Assembly: GCF_011008935.1 (NCBI RefSeq)
Contig: NZ_JAAIVJ010000004.1
Location: forward strand, 62,001 to 126,000
DNA length: 64,000 bases
Source: Tabrizicola oligotrophica
GTDB taxonomy: Bacteria > Pseudomonadota > Alphaproteobacteria > Rhodobacterales > Rhodobacteraceae
Reading direction: 5' to 3'
Shown here: positions 1 to 9,294 of the stretch, in pieces
Position numbering within the stretch: position 1 is the first letter of the stretch
How the letters are laid out: the number at the start of each line of letters is the position of its first letter
Program-made: the position numbers and the translations under genes
The notes under the pieces: model-generated
What the model was told of the DNA's origin: nothing
The model's database searches: none
Seen by the model: the letters and a program-made list of their open reading frames with translations, nothing else

Positions 1-792
1 CTGTGGGAAGCCCAGTTCGGCGATTTCGCCAACGGCGCGCAGATCATGTTCGACCAGTTCGTCAACTCGTCGGAATCGAAATGGCTCAGGATGTCGGGCC
101 TTGTGGTGCTGTTGCCGCATGGCTTCGAAGGTCAGGGCCCGGAACATTCCAGCGCCCGTCTGGAACGTTTCCTGCAGCTTTCGGCGGAAGAAAACTGGAT
201 CGTGGCGAATTGCACGACGCCGGCGAACTATTTCCACATCCTGCGCCGCCAGCTGCACCGGACCTTCCGCAAGCCCTTGATCATGATGACGCCGAAGTCG
301 CTTCTGCGTCACCCGATGGCGATTTCGAAGGCCGAGGATTTCCTCGACGGTTCCGCCTTCCACCGCGTGTTGTGGGACGACGCCGAACGCGGCAATTCCA
401 AGTTGACGCTCAAGGCCGACGACAAGATCAAGCGCGTCGTGCTGTGTTCGGGCAAGGTCTATTACGACCTCTTGGCCGAACGCGACGCCCGCGGTCAGGA
501 CGACACCTATCTGATGCGGCTGGAACAGATCTACCCGGTGCCGACCAAGTCGCTGAAGGCCGAACTGTCGCGCTTCAAGGGCGCCGACTGGGTCTGGTGC
601 CAGGAAGAGCCGAAAAATCAGGGCGCCTGGTCCTTCATCGAGCCGGAGCTGGAAACCATTCTGACTGGAATCGGCGCGAAGAAGACCCGCTTTGCCTATG
701 CCGGCCGCAAGGCCAGCGCCTCGCCCGCCACGGGTCTGGCCAGCCGCCACAAACATGAACAGGAAACCCTCGTGAAGGAGGCTCTGGGCTGA
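1..792 (+). CDS. sucA: 2-oxoglutarate dehydrogenase E1 component, C-terminal part (5' end outside window)
   Basis: This is the last 263 residues of the thiamine-diphosphate-dependent E1 of the TCA-cycle 2-oxoglutarate dehydrogenase complex; the frame is open from base 1. The motif [12 protein letters not shown] (residues 40-51 of the visible part) is the signature of the E1 pyrimidine-binding domain. The C-terminal domain contains the conserved [10 protein letters not shown] and [12 protein letters not shown] segments. sucB starts 23 bp downstream and lpdA follows, so the three subunits are encoded together. No damage is visible; truncation is only by the window edge. Identification is secure. 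Confidence 0.97.
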   Translation: MWEAQFGDFANGAQIMFDQFVNSSESKWLRMSGLVVLLPHGFEGQGPEHSSARLERFLQLSAEENWIVANCTTPANYFHILRRQLHRTFRKPLIMMTPKSLLRHPMAISKAEDFLDGSAFHRVLWDDAERGNSKLTLKADDKIKRVVLCSGKVYYDLLAERDARGQDDTYLMRLEQIYPVPTKSLKAELSRFKGADWVWCQEEPKNQGAWSFIEPELETILTGIGAKKTRFAYAGRKASASPATGLASRHKHEQETLVKEALG

Positions 793-815
793 TCGCCCGG
801 AGGTAGGAGAAGATC

Positions 816-2021
<1,206 letters not shown>

Positions 2022-2024
2022 AAA

Positions 2025-2108
2025 GTGGGTTGGAAACCCACCCTACGGGTCGCGTAGAGTGGGTTATTAACCCACCATGACACCGCGCAGGGCGGGCTTC
2101 AGCCCGCC
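2025..2108. repeat. Cluster of three short intergenic hairpins
   Basis: Directly after the sucB stop there are three consecutive palindromes: GTGGGTTGGAAACCCAC (2025-2041), GTGGGTTATTAACCCAC (2059-2075) and GGCGGGCTTCAGCCCGCC (2091-2108), with CCTACGGGTCGCGTAG between the first two. They resemble the GTAGGGTGGG...CCCACCCTAC intergenic elements seen again at 38700 in this window. They lack a T-run, so they are more likely RNA-stabilising or partial-termination elements inside the suc operon than strong terminators. Confidence 0.7.
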
Positions 2109-2137
2109 TTGTGCTCCTCACCCGCAAGGGATGTGAC

Positions 2138-2533
2138 ATGACCCCCGAACTCACCGCCCTCACCCTCGCCGCCCTCCTGCAGGTCGTGCAATACGCCCTC
2201 TATGCGGTCCCGGCGAACCGGGATCTCGGCATCGGCTATACCGCCTCGGCCCGTGATCGCGCACCATCGCGGCAGCTTTCCAGACTGGCGGGCCGCCTGC
2301 AGCGCGCCTTCAACAATCACTTCGAAGGCCTGATCCTTTTCACCATTGCGGTTCTGGTCGTGACGCTTTCGAGCCAATCCACCGCAGCCACCCAATTCGC
2401 CGCCTTCACCTACCTTGCCGCCCGCATCGCCTATATCCCCGCCTATGCCTTCGGCTGGCGGCCCTGGCGCTCGGCGATCTGGTTCGTGGGCTTTATCGCC
2501 ACCCTCACGATGCTGGTTGCAGCCCTGATCTGA
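2138..2533 (+). CDS. MAPEG-family membrane protein
   Basis: A 131-residue integral membrane protein with about four hydrophobic segments, assigned to the MAPEG family (membrane-associated proteins in eicosanoid and glutathione metabolism) from the pattern [18 protein letters not shown] after the first helix and the [13 protein letters not shown] segment. Bacterial members have no firmly established substrate. I chose ATG 2138 because AAGGG lies 8-12 nt upstream and the sequence then starts with a TM helix; an in-frame GTG at 2111 would lie within the preceding hairpin cluster. It sits between sucB and lpdA, so it is probably co-transcribed with the dehydrogenase complex, though no biochemical link is known. 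Confidence 0.85.
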   Translation: MTPELTALTLAALLQVVQYALYAVPANRDLGIGYTASARDRAPSRQLSRLAGRLQRAFNNHFEGLILFTIAVLVVTLSSQSTAATQFAAFTYLAARIAYIPAYAFGWRPWRSAIWFVGFIATLTMLVAALI

Positions 2534-2551
2534 CACCTTCAACGTGGTCCC

Positions 2552-2592
2552 AAATATCCTCTGGGGGTCCGGGGGGCGAAGCGCCCCCGGCT
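2552..2592. repeat. AAATATCC-type intergenic hairpin element, copy 1
   Basis: The spacer before lpdA contains AAATATCC followed by GGGGGTCC and the palindrome GGGGGCG-aag-CGCCCCC (2572-2588). A second element of the same construction lies before mreC (23669-23710), and a shorter relative (AAATATCCCCGCCGGAG) before the 53109 gene. It appears to be a dispersed, lineage-specific intergenic repeat. It ends 27 bp before the lpdA start and may influence processing of the polycistronic transcript. Confidence 0.6.
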
Positions 2593-2618
2593 CCAGCGCC
2601 AAATCTAAGGAACCTCCC

Positions 2619-3995
2619 ATGGCAGAATTCGACGTCATCATCCTCGGCGCTGGCCCCGGCGGCTATGTGTCCGCCATCCGCTGCGCCCAGCTCGGCCTGA
2701 ACACGGCCGTCGTGGAGGGTCGCGACACACTGGGCGGCACCTGCCTGAACGTCGGCTGTATCCCGTCAAAGGCACTGCTGAACGCCACCCATCACCTGCA
2801 CGAGGTGCATGAGAACTTTGAAAAGATGGGCCTGATGGGCGGCGCCCCCACCGTGGATTGGGACAAGATGCAGGCCTACAAGGCCGATGTCGTCGGCGGC
2901 AATACCAAGGGCATCGAGTTCCTGTTCAAGAAGAACAAGGTGACCTGGCTGAAGGGCTGGGGCTCGATCCCGGCTGCCGGTCAGGTCAAGGTCGGCGATG
3001 AGGTTCACAGCGCAAAGGCCATCGTCATCGCGACCGGCTCGGAACCCTCCGCGCTGCCCGGCGTCACCGTCGACGAAAAGACCGTCGTCACCTCCACCGG
3101 CGCGCTGACCCTGCCCGCGATCCCGAAGTCGATGGTCGTCATCGGCGCTGGCGTGATCGGGCTGGAGATGGGCTCGGTTTATGCCCGGCTTGGCACGCAG
3201 GTGACGGTGGTAGAATACCTTGACGCCATCACCCCCGGCATGGATGCCGAGGTCGCCAAGACCTTTGAGCGCATCCTGAAAAAGCAGGGGCTGAAGTTCG
3301 TCATGGGCGCGGCGGTGCAAAAGGTCGAGGGCGGCAAGGTCAGCTACAAGCTGCGCAAGAACGACAAGGAGGCCGAGATCGAGGCCGAGGTCGTGCTGGT
3401 CGCCACCGGCCGGCGCCCCTACACCGCCGGTCTGGGGTTGGAGGCCTTGGGCGTTGAAATGCTGCCGCGCGGGCAAGTGAAGATCGACGACCATTTCCGC
3501 ACCAATATCCCCGGCCTTTACGCCATCGGCGATGCCGTCCCCGGCCCGATGCTGGCCCACAAGGCCGAGGATGAGGGCATGGCCGTGGCCGAGATCATCG
3601 CCGGCAAGCATGGCCATGTGAATTACGGCGTCATCCCCGGCGTGATCTACACCACCCCCGAAGTGGCCTCGGTCGGCGCCACCGAAGAGCAGCTCAAGGA
3701 AGCGGGCCGCGCCTACAAGGTCGGCAAGTTCCCCTTCATGGGCAATGCCCGCGCCAAGGCGGTGTTTCAGGCCGAAGGCTTCGTCAAGCTTCTGGCCGAT
3801 GCCGCCACCGACCGCATCCTTGGCGCCCATATCATCGGGCCGGGCGCGGGCGATCTGATCCACGAGGTTTGTGTTGCGATGGAATTCGGCGCCTCGGCGC
3901 AGGATCTGGCGCTGACCTGCCACGCCCACCCGACCTATTCCGAAGCCGTGCGCGAGGCGGCGCTGGCCTGCGGCGACGGCGCGATTCACGCCTGA
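2619..3995 (+). CDS. lpdA: Dihydrolipoyl dehydrogenase (E3)
   Basis: A 458-residue flavoprotein disulfide reductase that reoxidises the dihydrolipoyl groups of E2 with NAD+. Visible features: N-terminal FAD-binding GAGPGG (residues 10-15), the redox-active disulfide in [13 protein letters not shown], the NAD-binding [10 protein letters not shown] segment, the second FAD motif [18 protein letters not shown], and the C-terminal catalytic HAHPTYSE. The ATG at 2619 is chosen because TAAGGA lies 7-12 nt upstream and the flavin-binding strand follows at once; an upstream in-frame ATG at 2544 would place the intergenic repeat inside the protein. Position after sucA-sucB indicates the E3 of the 2-oxoglutarate complex. 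Confidence 0.97.
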   Translation: MAEFDVIILGAGPGGYVSAIRCAQLGLNTAVVEGRDTLGGTCLNVGCIPSKALLNATHHLHEVHENFEKMGLMGGAPTVDWDKMQAYKADVVGGNTKGIEFLFKKNKVTWLKGWGSIPAAGQVKVGDEVHSAKAIVIATGSEPSALPGVTVDEKTVVTSTGALTLPAIPKSMVVIGAGVIGLEMGSVYARLGTQVTVVEYLDAITPGMDAEVAKTFERILKKQGLKFVMGAAVQKVEGGKVSYKLRKNDKEAEIEAEVVLVATGRRPYTAGLGLEALGVEMLPRGQVKIDDHFRTNIPGLYAIGDAVPGPMLAHKAEDEGMAVAEIIAGKHGHVNYGVIPGVIYTTPEVASVGATEEQLKEAGRAYKVGKFPFMGNARAKAVFQAEGFVKLLADAATDRILGAHIIGPGAGDLIHEVCVAMEFGASAQDLALTCHAHPTYSEAVREAALACGDGAIHA

Positions 3996-4019
3996 ACGGC
4001 TACCGACTGCCGCAATGAA

Positions 4020-4048
4020 AAAGGGCCACGGTCATGCCGTGGCCCTTT
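4020..4048. terminator. Bidirectional intrinsic terminator
   Basis: Perfect 12-bp inverted repeat AAAGGGCCACGG (4020-4031) / CCGTGGCCCTTT (4037-4048) with a 5-nt loop, and A-run/T-run edges usable from both sides. It lies between lpdA (+) and the convergent gene at 4065 (-). Confidence 0.88.
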
Positions 4049-4064
4049 CGCTTGTGTGCCGTCC

Positions 4065-4442
4065 TCAGGGGACGTGCCGCCAGACATTGACGACAAAGGA
4101 GATCACCCCCAGCAGGATCGCCAGTTCCGCGATCGGCGCCAGCGGGAACATCCCGGCTTCGGTGATTCGGCCGGTCAGAAGCAAGGCCAGCATGGTCAGC
4201 AGAACCACGCTGCCGACGAGGTGCAGCCAGAAATGCGCCCGCGCCATCGACGTCGTCCCGGCCGCCGGGAACAGGTGATACACCACCCCGAAAACCGTCA
4301 TCAGCACAAAGCCCAAAAGGTTGATGTGGACATGCAGCGGAACCAGCGTGTGATCGCCCGATCCCCCCATGTAGATGCCGATACTGATACCCAACACCAG
4401 ATACAGTGACCCGATCCCCATGAACAAACGCGTGACTGACAT
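4065..4442 (-). CDS. Small four-TM histidine-containing membrane protein (oxidase subunit I-like fragment)
   Basis: A 125-residue protein with four predicted TM helices (about 5-25, 37-58, 67-90, 98-120). Helix 2 begins LHVHINLLGF and ends GVVYHLFPAAG; helix 3 begins ARAHFWLHLVG. The H-x-H plus later histidines at helix ends resemble a segment of heme-copper oxidase or NnrS-type membrane proteins, but it is far too short for an oxidase. The start is ATG 4442, preceded by an excellent GGAGGA site; an in-frame ATG at 4493 lacks one. It ends 16 bp from the shared terminator. Function unknown; metal or heme binding is an inference from the histidines. Confidence 0.75.
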   Translation of the reverse strand: MSVTRLFMGIGSLYLVLGISIGIYMGGSGDHTLVPLHVHINLLGFVLMTVFGVVYHLFPAAGTTSMARAHFWLHLVGSVVLLTMLALLLTGRITEAGMFPLAPIAELAILLGVISFVVNVWRHVP

Positions 4443-4571
4443 GATTTGTTCCTCCATTTGGCGGGTTTTCCCGCATGGAGAGAGTAGCACCAATCGCGCG
4501 TCTCGCGCGAAAAAGATGCAAAGCCGAGTCAGCTTTACTCCGGACCCGCATTTGGGGCGGCGGTTCTGCGG

Positions 4572-4814
4572 TCAGAGCGTCTTGTGGGTGCCATCGCAGA
4601 AGGGCGCGGATTTCGTCCGTTTGCAGCCGCAAAGCCAGGCGGTCCGGGTCTCTTCGGCGGTGAATCGTTTCGGCGCGAAGGCCGATCCCTTGTGGCTCAT
4701 GTCGCAGAACGGCTGAGTCTTCGATTCGCCGCAGGCGCACCAGAAATAGGTCTTTCCCGCCTCCAGTTGCACCTTGTAGGGCCCGCGTTGGGCAAGCTTC
4801 GGCACCTCGGTCAC
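4572..4814 (-). CDS. Tandem CDGSH-type iron-sulfur protein
   Basis: An 80-residue protein with two CDGSH-like 2Fe-2S motifs: CACGESKTQPFCDMSH and CGCKRTKSAPFCDGTH. Each has the three-Cys, one-His ligand set (C-x-C-x2-(S/T)-x3-P-x-C-D-x2-H) that binds a labile [2Fe-2S] cluster in the mitoNEET/CISD family. Double-motif bacterial members form a compact monomer. A role in redox or cluster transfer is family knowledge; no partner is evident. The gene stands alone on the minus strand between the small membrane protein and tRNA-Ala. The order of motifs and the length match the family well. Confidence 0.9.
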   Translation of the reverse strand: MTEVPKLAQRGPYKVQLEAGKTYFWCACGESKTQPFCDMSHKGSAFAPKRFTAEETRTAWLCGCKRTKSAPFCDGTHKTL

Positions 4815-4930
4815 TGGCTGTCCTTTTGTGGAATGGCTGGCCCGATGGTTGCGCCGCAGGCCATGCCGATCAACCCCGGCCTTTGTGCAAATTCAGACCC
4901 TTGACCCTGCGGTGATGCACAAACGAAAAC

Positions 4931-4946
4931 GACGCCCGAAGGCGTC
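4931..4946 (-). terminator. Intrinsic terminator downstream of tRNA-Ala
   Basis: On the minus strand GACGCC-TTCG-GGCGTC forms a 6-bp stem with a stable UUCG loop, followed by GTTTTCGTTT. It lies 17 bp beyond the CCA end of the tRNA gene. Confidence 0.85.
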
Positions 4947-4963
4947 GCTGTTCGAAGGCTGGT

Positions 4964-5039
<76 letters not shown>

Positions 5040-5146
5040 GTTACCAACTTACCGAGCGTGGGACGCTGCGGATGGGCGCTGTTTATTGGCAGGCGCGGCG
5101 GGGTGCAAGAGGAAAAATGCACTTTTTTCGCGCCTGCCAGAACGGT

Positions 5147-5482
5147 TTACAGTTCCTCTTCGTCGCCCGGCACATCGGCCAGGTCGTCGAGCGAAACATT
5201 GTCGTCGGCGTCGTCTTCCAGAAGCTCGTCGTCCATTTCGGCATCGTCCGAAACGCCGCCGGCCAACAGGTCGTCATCGGCTTCCAGATCGTCCACCAGA
5301 ACCTCATCGTCCTTGTCGGGCGTCGAGCGGCTGATGACGGCAGCGGCCATCTTGCGGCGCGCGCTTTCGATATCCACGATCTCGCCGGTATAGGGGCTGA
5401 CGATCGGGCTGCGGTTCAGGTCGTAAAAGCGCTTGCCGGTGGTCGGGCAAATGCGCTTCGTGCCCCATTCTGCCTTGGGCAT
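5147..5482 (-). CDS. TIGR02300 / FYDLN-acid family protein
   Basis: A 111-residue protein. The N-terminal half, MPKAEWGTKRICPTTGKRFY followed by DLNRSPIVSPYTGE, is the conserved family block with the name-giving FYDLN. The rest (about 45-111) is strongly acidic and low-complexity, rich in Asp and Glu, ending GDEEEL. The CP..G.RFYDL arrangement looks like a degenerate zinc-ribbon half with a single Cys, so metal binding is doubtful. Function is unknown; the family is largely alphaproteobacterial. The gene is divergent from the metalloprotease gene at 5640. Confidence 0.92.
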   Translation of the reverse strand: MPKAEWGTKRICPTTGKRFYDLNRSPIVSPYTGEIVDIESARRKMAAAVISRSTPDKDDEVLVDDLEADDDLLAGGVSDDAEMDDELLEDDADDNVSLDDLADVPGDEEEL

Positions 5483-5639
5483 GGTTTTCCCTTTTCAGGC
5501 TGGCCTTTTCAGGCGGATGTCCAGAGTCGCAGCCGATTGCCACAAGTGCCCGGAACTGTCAAAGCCTTTGTGCGCCGATTTCGACCGATTGCGACTGGCC
5601 CTCACATCGCTATTCTGGCCGTCCGTTTCAAGAGGTTCC

Positions 5640-6335
5640 ATGCCCGTCCTTCCCGGCCCGCCTCCGCTCGAGATCACGCTGCGCCGCTCGGCCCGGGCGC
5701 GGCGATTCTCGTTGCGTGTCAGTCGGGTAGACGGGCGCATCACGCTGTCCTTGCCCGTGCGCGCCCGCGAGGCCGAAGCGATGGCCTTTGCCCGGTCGCA
5801 GGAGGGCTGGCTGCGCGATGCGCTCGCCCGGTTGCCGCAGACCGATTTCGTCGGCATCGGTTCGGAGATTCCGGTCGAAGGTCGCCCGGTCCGCCTTGTT
5901 CGCGGCGAGGGGCGCAAGATCGTGCTGGCGGGCGATTCTCTGCAGATTCCCGGCGATCCGGCACAGGCGGGCGCGCGGGCGCAGGCCTGGCTCAAGGCGC
6001 TGGCGCGGGACCGGCTGGTGGCGGCCTCTGACCATTACGCCGCGGTGATCGGCCATCAGGTTGCCCGCGTGACGCTGCGCGATACCCGCTCGCGCTGGGG
6101 CTCGTGCAGCCATGACGGCGCCTTGATGTATTCCTGGCGGCTCATCCTGGCGCCGCCCCCGGTGCTGGCTTACGTCGCGGCGCACGAGGTCGCACATATG
6201 CTGGAAATGAACCACTCCGACCGGTTCTGGGCGGTGGTCGAACGGCTTTATCCCGGCTGGCAGGCGGAACGGCGCTGGCTGCACAGCCATGGCACCGCCC
6301 TGCATGCCCTGCGCTTCACCGCCGCCCCAGACTGA
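5640..6335 (+). CDS. YgjP-like (DUF45) zinc metallopeptidase-family protein
   Basis: A 231-residue protein with the DUF45/YgjP zinc motif HEVAHMLEMNHSDRFW (HExxH plus a downstream His and the N/H-S-x-x-F-W block) near residues 183-198, preceded by the typical TRSRWGSCS segment. These are hallmarks of the M48-related WLM/YgjP clan. The substrate is unknown. ATG 5640 gives the usual family start; an earlier in-frame start at 5433 would overlap the divergent FYDLN gene. It is divergent from that gene and 56 bp upstream of a GntR regulator, with no clear functional link. Confidence 0.88.
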   Translation: MPVLPGPPPLEITLRRSARARRFSLRVSRVDGRITLSLPVRAREAEAMAFARSQEGWLRDALARLPQTDFVGIGSEIPVEGRPVRLVRGEGRKIVLAGDSLQIPGDPAQAGARAQAWLKALARDRLVAASDHYAAVIGHQVARVTLRDTRSRWGSCSHDGALMYSWRLILAPPPVLAYVAAHEVAHMLEMNHSDRFWAVVERLYPGWQAERRWLHSHGTALHALRFTAAPD

Positions 6336-6391
6336 ACCCGTGGATGGAATGTGGGATTGACCCCCGCGCGGGCTTCATGTTCGCTGTCGCC

Positions 6392-7054
6392 ATGACCGAC
6401 CTGCCCCGCCCCTCGCCCCGTCTTGCCGACCCGAATGCCGCCGCGCACGAACGGGTGTTCCGCACCTTGCGCCAGCAGGTGATGCATGGCGAGCTTGCGC
6501 CCGGTCAGGCGCTCACCCTGCGGGGTATCGCGGCCCAGTTCGGCGTGTCGATGACCCCCGTGCGCGAGGCCGCCCGGCGGCTGGCGGCCGAAGGCGCGCT
6601 GACGATTTCGTCCTCGGGCCGCATCACCACGCCCGACCTGACCCCGGAGCGGATCGAGGAACTGGCCGCCATCCGCGCCCTGCTGGAGCCCGAAATGGCG
6701 GCCCGCGCCCTGCCGCGGGTCCATTTCGCGCTGATCGACCGGCTGGCCGCGATCAATTCGGCCAATCAGGAGGCGGTGATGAATCAGGATGCAGTCGCCT
6801 ATGTGCGCACCAATCTGGAGTTCCACCGCACGCTCTACCTGCGCGCCCAGACCCCGGCGATGCTGGCGATGATCGAGACCGTCTGGCTGCAACTTGGTCC
6901 CACGATGCGCGCGCTATACCAGAAGATCCGCCGCCGTGACCTGCCGCAGCACCACCGGCTGATTCTGGCCGCGCTGCGCGCCGGGGACGAGCCGGGGTTG
7001 CGTCTGGCGGTGCGTACCGATGTGACGCAGGGGTTGCGGCATCTGATCGGCTGA
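6392..7054 (+). CDS. GntR-family transcriptional regulator, FadR/FCD subgroup
   Basis: A 220-residue regulator with an N-terminal winged helix (about 13-78, RTLRQQVMHGELAPGQALTL and GVSMTPVREAARRL, the conserved GntR recognition helix) and a C-terminal all-helical FCD ligand-binding domain (about 88-215). FCD metal-site residues are visible in NLEFHRTLY and HHRLILAAL. Effectors of this subgroup are usually carboxylic acids bound through the metal. The start is uncertain: ATG 6392 (MTDLPRP) is preferred, ATG 6377 is possible, and no strong ribosome site is visible. No adjacent same-strand target operon is obvious, so the regulon is unknown. Confidence 0.9.
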   Translation: MTDLPRPSPRLADPNAAAHERVFRTLRQQVMHGELAPGQALTLRGIAAQFGVSMTPVREAARRLAAEGALTISSSGRITTPDLTPERIEELAAIRALLEPEMAARALPRVHFALIDRLAAINSANQEAVMNQDAVAYVRTNLEFHRTLYLRAQTPAMLAMIETVWLQLGPTMRALYQKIRRRDLPQHHRLILAALRAGDEPGLRLAVRTDVTQGLRHLIG

Positions 7055-7115
7055 ACTGCCTTTTCCGTCGGGGAAGGGACCTTCCGACGAGAAACGCCGC
7101 ATGCCCCCGAGGAGG

Positions 7116-7478
7116 TCAGCCGATCAGCACCACCAGCCACGCCACGCCACCCGCCAGCGCCGTCAGCGCCACCGCCGCGCTGCCGCAATCCTTGGCCTTC
7201 TTCGCCCGCGGGTCGATGTCGCGGGACAGGTAATCCACCACTTCCTCAAGCCCGGTGTTCATCAGCTCCGCCGCAAGGATCAAAAGGCCCAGCACCCAGA
7301 TCAGCGCGCGCTCGACGGGTGTCATTTCGACCAGAAACGTCGCCGCGATGGACAAGACATTCACCACCGTCCATTGCCGGAGCGTCTTTTCACTGGCCCA
7401 TGCCGCCGCCCAGCCCTGCCAGGACCACAGGCAGGTGTTCCAGAACCGCCGCGCCTCGGCGACGAGAATGGCGCGCAT
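7116..7478 (-). CDS. dgkA: Diacylglycerol kinase (prokaryotic DgkA type)
   Basis: A 120-residue integral membrane kinase that phosphorylates diacylglycerol for phospholipid recycling. It has an amphipathic N-terminal helix, three TM helices and the signature ELMNTGLEEVVDYLSRD followed by KKAKDCGSAAVAL, matching the E-x-x-N-(S/T)-x-x-E and K-D-x-(G/A)-S-A-A-V motifs of DgkA. Length is normal. It lies on the minus strand 42 bp downstream of the yigZ-like gene, so the two may share a transcript. Confidence 0.93.
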   Translation of the reverse strand: MRAILVAEARRFWNTCLWSWQGWAAAWASEKTLRQWTVVNVLSIAATFLVEMTPVERALIWVLGLLILAAELMNTGLEEVVDYLSRDIDPRAKKAKDCGSAAVALTALAGGVAWLVVLIG

Positions 7479-7520
7479 GAAAAGCCTCCCAGACTCTGCT
7501 CCCGGACTCAGGCGGGCAGG

Positions 7521-7892
7521 CTATGCCTTCGCCGCCTGCTTCTGCAAGGCCTCCAGATAGGCCCGCGTGCAGGTCACGACATGGGCAAAGCGGTCGCCGC
7601 CGAGATGCACCCCGCCATACCAGCGCGTCACCACCACGATGTGATCGACCAGCGCCGCGCGCTCCAGCATCTTCAGGATCACCGCCCCCGCGCCCGCCTC
7701 GCCATCGTCATTCTTCACCGGGCCAGCCTCCGAAAAGACGCAGGCCCAGGTGTTGTGGGTTGCCTTGGCGAATTTCTTGGCGCGCTTCAGTTCGGCCAGA
7801 AAGGCCTCGGCACCGGCGCGGCCCTGAACCGGGCCGCCCGTCACGGCATAGCGCGACCCCCGGTCACGCAGGACATCTTCGATCTGCAACAT
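7521..7892 (-). CDS. YigZ/IMPACT family protein, N-terminal-domain only
   Basis: A 123-residue protein covering only the UPF0029/IMPACT N-terminal domain. The signature KNDDGEAGAGAVILKMLE followed by VVVVTRWYGGVHLGGDRF (with one I for V) is the conserved family block. E. coli YigZ is about 200 residues with an extra C-terminal domain, which is absent here; this short form occurs as an independent gene. Roles for bacterial members are poorly defined. It is divergent from the glycosyltransferase gene, whose GTG lies 101 bp away. Confidence 0.87.
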   Translation of the reverse strand: MLQIEDVLRDRGSRYAVTGGPVQGRAGAEAFLAELKRAKKFAKATHNTWACVFSEAGPVKNDDGEAGAGAVILKMLERAALVDHIVVVTRWYGGVHLGGDRFAHVVTCTRAYLEALQKQAAKA

Positions 7893-7993
7893 GGCGCCAG
7901 CCTAACCGCTGGTCCCCCCCGAGGAAACCCCGACCCGGCTGGCAAGTTCCGCGCGGCATGCTAGGCTTGCCCCGCCCCCAAGGAGCCCCGTTC

Positions 7994-8953
7994 GTGCCCG
8001 GCCATGTCCTGATTTCCTCGCTCAAGAACGAAGGCCCGTTCATTCTGGAATGGGTCGCCCATCACCGGGTTCTGGGCTTCGACGCCATCCATGTCGCCTC
8101 GAACGATTGCACCGACGGCTCGGAGGTGCTGCTGGAGGCGCTGGCCCGGGCCGGGATCATCAGCCATACGCCAAACCTGCTGCACCCCGGCGACATCCCG
8201 CAACATGCGGGCTATGAAAAGATCCGCGCCGCCCATCCGATCGACCGGGCCGACTGGCTGATGATGCTCGACACCGACGAATTCCTGAACATCCATGTCG
8301 GCGGGCACCGGGTGCAGGATCTGACGGCTCTGGCCAGTGGGGCCGACATCGTCAGCCTGTCCGCCCGCAGCTTTTCCGACCTGCCGCAGACCGCCTGGCA
8401 GCCCGGCCCCGTCACCCGCGCCTTTCCCATGGCCCATGCCCGGCACCATCGCGCCAGCCAGTCGGTCAAGACCCTGACCCACGACCCGGCGCGCTTTGGC
8501 GGCATTCACAACCACCACATGATCGGCTTTCGCGGCAGTGCGCCCTTGCGGGTGTTCAGCGCCCAGACCGGCGAGACGCAGGAGATCGCCAAGGGAACGC
8601 CCTTGGGCGACCGGCTGCGGCACATCCCGAAAGAGGCGGTGGGCTACAAGCTGGCGCAGTACAACCATTACGCCATCAAGACGCTGGACAGCTACCTGCT
8701 GCGCCGCGACCGCGGGCGCGGTGCTGCGGCAGGCAAGGCGGGTGCGGCCAATGACCGGCACACCTTCGACTATTTCACGCGACGCGCCGGGCGCGGCACG
8801 CCCGAGCCGTCGATCCAGCGCTATTTTGCCGAGACCGACCGGCTCATCGCCGAGCTGCTGGCCGATCCGGCCATCGCCGCCGCGCACCGCGCCTGCGAGG
8901 CCGCCCATGCCGCCGCCATTGCGGCAATCCGGGCCGCGCCGGACTGGACCTAG
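7994..8953 (+). CDS. Glycosyltransferase family 2-like protein
   Basis: A 319-residue protein that starts with VLISSLKNEGPFILEWVAHH, the strand-loop typical of GT2-like enzymes of the glyco_tranf_2_4 type (K-N-E-G...EW..HH..LG). DTDEF at about residues 94-98 is the expected DxD nucleotide-sugar/metal motif. No TM helix or signal peptide is visible, so it is probably cytosolic and acts on a surface polysaccharide or similar acceptor; the substrate is unknown. GTG 7994 is chosen because AAGGAG (7980-7985) lies 8 nt upstream. The stop overlaps by 4 bp the end of the convergent gene at 8950. Confidence 0.85.
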   Translation: MPGHVLISSLKNEGPFILEWVAHHRVLGFDAIHVASNDCTDGSEVLLEALARAGIISHTPNLLHPGDIPQHAGYEKIRAAHPIDRADWLMMLDTDEFLNIHVGGHRVQDLTALASGADIVSLSARSFSDLPQTAWQPGPVTRAFPMAHARHHRASQSVKTLTHDPARFGGIHNHHMIGFRGSAPLRVFSAQTGETQEIAKGTPLGDRLRHIPKEAVGYKLAQYNHYAIKTLDSYLLRRDRGRGAAAGKAGAANDRHTFDYFTRRAGRGTPEPSIQRYFAETDRLIAELLADPAIAAAHRACEAAHAAAIAAIRAAPDWT

Positions 8954-9201
8954 CCGCGCAGCGACCCGATCGCGGGCGCGTTCTGGCAGAAATCGGGCAG
9001 GGCTTCTGCCTTGACCGTGCTGGCCAGCCAGTCGGTGCATTTCACGGTCTGGCCGCAGGTGCGGCAGGCCTCGACCATGCAACCAAGTTCCCCCCGGCTG
9101 AGCCAACCCTCGACCACCGCCTCGGTCAGCGAGATGCCCACCGTCCGGGCCATGCCGCGTGTAAAGCCCCACGCGCGGGGCGCTTCAGGATAGCCGATCA
9201 T
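8950..9201 (-). CDS. DUF6455-like small cysteine-containing protein
   Basis: An 83-residue protein with a helical N-terminal half and a cysteine cluster: GCMVEACRTCGQTVKCTDWL and PDFCQNA. The spacing C-x4-C-x2-C-x5-C followed by W-L and PxFCxNA fits the DUF6455 family common in Rhodobacteraceae, where these Cys may bind metal. The ATG at 9201 is preceded by a GAGGAA site; the open frame extends to 9249 without better support. Function is unknown. It is convergent with the glycosyltransferase gene. Confidence 0.75.
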   Translation of the reverse strand: MIGYPEAPRAWGFTRGMARTVGISLTEAVVEGWLSRGELGCMVEACRTCGQTVKCTDWLASTVKAEALPDFCQNAPAIGSLRG

Positions 9202-9294
9202 GCCATTTCCTCGGGCTTGCAGTTCATCTGACCCGCAGCATGCGCCCATCAGGACGTGGCGCCTTGACGCAGATCAAAACGCCGGCCGGGCGTT

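Noticed and set aside
4016-4278. Plus-strand frame over the 4065 gene
   Set aside because: It begins in the terminator and is antisense to the four-TM protein, whose ribosome site and TM pattern are convincing.
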